DNA of 64,000 bases from positions 11,595,850 through 11,659,849 of the forward strand of contig NC_052031.1 in assembly GCF_015832195.1 (NCBI RefSeq), in the 5' to 3' direction. Below the pieces are notes generated by a model. The model was not told the origin of the DNA, ran no database searches, and saw only the letters and a list, made by a program, of their open reading frames with translations. Positions 61,901-64,000 of the stretch are shown here, piece after piece; positions within the stretch are counted from its first letter, which is position 1; each line of letters starts with the position of its first letter. This DNA comes from Motacilla alba alba (Eukaryota; Chordata; Aves; Passeriformes; Motacillidae). A program made the translations under genes and the position numbers.

Positions 61901-64000
61901 TTTTACATATATTGAGATTAAATTCATGCTGTATTGTCTGTGTACCACATGTATGCATCTAAGAATTCTCATTTCTCTTTTGATGCAGACACTGCAAATA
62001 ACAACCTCTCATATACAGGGTGAGAAAGAAAGCAAATACTGAATATTATTCAGATTGAATAAAATAGCTGAAGAAAATGATGCAGAAAGATAATCATGGG
62101 GCATGAATTTTAATTGTATTATGCATATGACTTTATTTGAGTTTAGCTAAAGAAATAAGATGCTTCTTGAGGTGCTTGGAGAGTAAGAAAATCAAGCAAT
62201 ATTCCTTATTCAGAAATAACACTATATTGTAAGTTACACAAGTTTTGAAGCACCAAACCTCTCAGTGAATTGATTCTATTGAAGAAAAAGTGCCTGTCCC
62301 CAATATACACACCTGTTTTTACAGCACTCCTGATGGCAGTATCACTAATTAAAGTAGATGCTGAGTTGTTTTGGTTTTTTTTTTTTGTTTGTGTATCCAT
62401 CAAATTATGACTACAGGCTATGGCAGTCTGAAAGCAATTTGCTTTAAATGGAATTATCTTAAAATCTGCAAACTACTTTATATTTGGGAACTGCTTCTGG
62501 AACCAGCATTATGCTGCATCCCAACTGGTGGATTTTTGCTATCAAATGAGAATCAGGATTTTTTTCCCTGTGCTCCTACTGTCCTGCCAGCATAGTGGCA
62601 GAAGGTGAGGAACATCTTGAGATGTACAAGTCCAGTAAAAGTGTGATTTTGGTACAATTGGTGACTGAAATGCAATGTTGGTTTGTTGGTTGTTTTTGGT
62701 TTTTTTTTTTCTTTCCTTAACTTCAGCATTGTCTCAAACATGAGCTGCTTCATTCAATTTTACATAATCTATTCCTACTGGTCTTAATGGATCCTGAAGG
62801 TGCCTGATTTTAAATGGTATCCTAAGTACTTAAATAGGTAATTTTTCACCTTTTTTTTGCAGTAACTTCAAAGGTTGGTTTCCTGTGTCATTTTCCTTCC
62901 TAGTTCTGGAAGGAATTAGAAAATCCTGTTACCAAGTCCTCTACTGCGAGACCTCTAGTGATAAATTTGGAAATGTGACACATTATATTGTTTAACAGTC
63001 CTCCTTTCTACCAGATAAACTATTGAATGAACAAATTTACTTTATAATATCTTCAGCAATTTATTCAATCACTGAATGCTCATCAATCAGTAAAATACTG
63101 ATATCATACCTGAGCTGCTAGTTCACCTAACCTCCCAAACGACAATCAGTTGGTCATTCTTACTAATACTTGTATTTGTCAACTTACCCTGCATCACCTA
63201 TCCACCTCTGTCTTTACAGAAACACAGAGATTTCTGTTTGTCCTTTAGTCTCTTGCCCTGGAATGAAAATTAAATGCACTGCTTTCCTTTCTTACCTTTT
63301 CTCAGGTTTGGCATGTTCACTTTTGCTGAATGAGCAAACTTTTTTTCATATAGCCAGTTTCTTCCTTCAAATCTAAAAGTTTTGTTTTGCTCTTCAGAAA
63401 ACTGATGTGTTTGCATGAAATTTTACACAGTAGTTTGTCAGCACTTGAAATAGGAAATACTGTACAACAAATTGTCCATACTGAAATAATGCAGTTACAG
63501 TATAATTAATGCAGCTTTTAGGACTCTCCTGCCTTCATTAGTGTGTAAGAATATTTTCCATTCATAATTCTCTCCATGACAACTCATCAAATGAACAGTT
63601 TGTGCTCATTTTGTGCTAGTACTCGTTTTGTTTCTCAGTCATCCAAGACCATCTGCACACTCCTTTTACTCTAAAGATATATATTTCCATTTCAAATCAA
63701 CTTGCAGTTTGCTGAATATAGCAACCCAAATACTATGATTGAAGATCTCTTCAGATAAACTCAAATACTTTAATTTCTTCTTCTGAAATTCCTGTGGACT
63801 AGGTACTTCTTCCAATAGTATGCTCTCTCTTGAGTGTGTATAGACATCTAATTTTGTCTTTAATTCAGAGGGCCCATAATGATTTGCTGTTTTCCATTTT
63901 AAGTTGAATGGATTTTAAAGCATTCATCCCATGTTTCAATTTGCACGATGTTATTTATTCTGAAAAATCCTATCCCCAAATCCAGCAAATGTTGGGAGTG
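58986..64000. other. Non-coding unique sequence
   Basis: 58990-59330 is moderately GC-rich with three overlapping minus-strand frames (71-93 codons), none recognised. It could be an unrecognised repeat joined to the broken CR1. The remainder is AT-rich, with T/G-rich tracts at 62375-62390 and 62680-62712. A GC-richer patch lies near 61190-61400. No exon, RNA gene or further transposon is recognised. Confidence 0.5.

Noticed and set aside
1..64000. CRISPR array, operon, phage or other prokaryotic system
   Set aside because: No regularly spaced direct repeats, no Shine-Dalgarno-led gene runs, and bird-type retroposons throughout.

Overview
This is vertebrate, almost certainly avian and most likely songbird (passerine), nuclear DNA. 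It is AT-rich, has no operon-like gene packing, and every repeat I could identify is of bird type. These are three truncated CR1 LINE copies, a tRNA-derived SINE carrying a CR1-type tail (the TguSINE1 design described from zebra finch), two retroviral LTRs of avian type, and one older CR1/L3-like 3' tail. The songbird assignment rests on the SINE and on the LTR inside the 58-kb CR1. It comes from remembered family resemblance, not a database search.

I found no complete protein-coding gene. The window reads as a gene desert or the inside of a very large intron. Nearly all open frames are short, start at arbitrary ATGs and have low-complexity or AT-driven composition. Two frames stand out. The minus-strand frame at 30419-30715 has strikingly GC-rich third positions in an AT-rich setting and could be an exon or retrocopy I cannot name. 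The minus-strand frame at 48160-48714 is the longest in the window, but a purine-rich opposite strand probably explains it.

Layout: 1-9040 is unique sequence with A/C-rich and A-rich low-complexity tracts. 9041-9178 is the SINE. 9179-26244 is unique sequence, with a candidate conserved block (15430-16240), a short tandem duplication (16549-16592), a perfect 12-bp-arm hairpin (20803-20832) and a very doubtful retroviral remnant (23834-24055). 26250-26797 is a solo LTR with a perfect 5-bp target-site duplication. 26803-36798 is unique sequence holding the GC-rich frame. 36799-37527 is a plus-strand CR1 3' part. 37528-53242 is unique sequence with an ancient repeat tail (45108-45190) and a second candidate conserved block (49490-50300). 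53243-53985 is a minus-strand CR1. 57700-58985 is a plus-strand CR1 split by a retroviral LTR. 58986-64000 is unique sequence.

No genes act together here. The readable story is transposon history: old CR1 copies, some with internal deletions, then LTR insertions, one of them nested. I see no evidence for an undescribed biological system.
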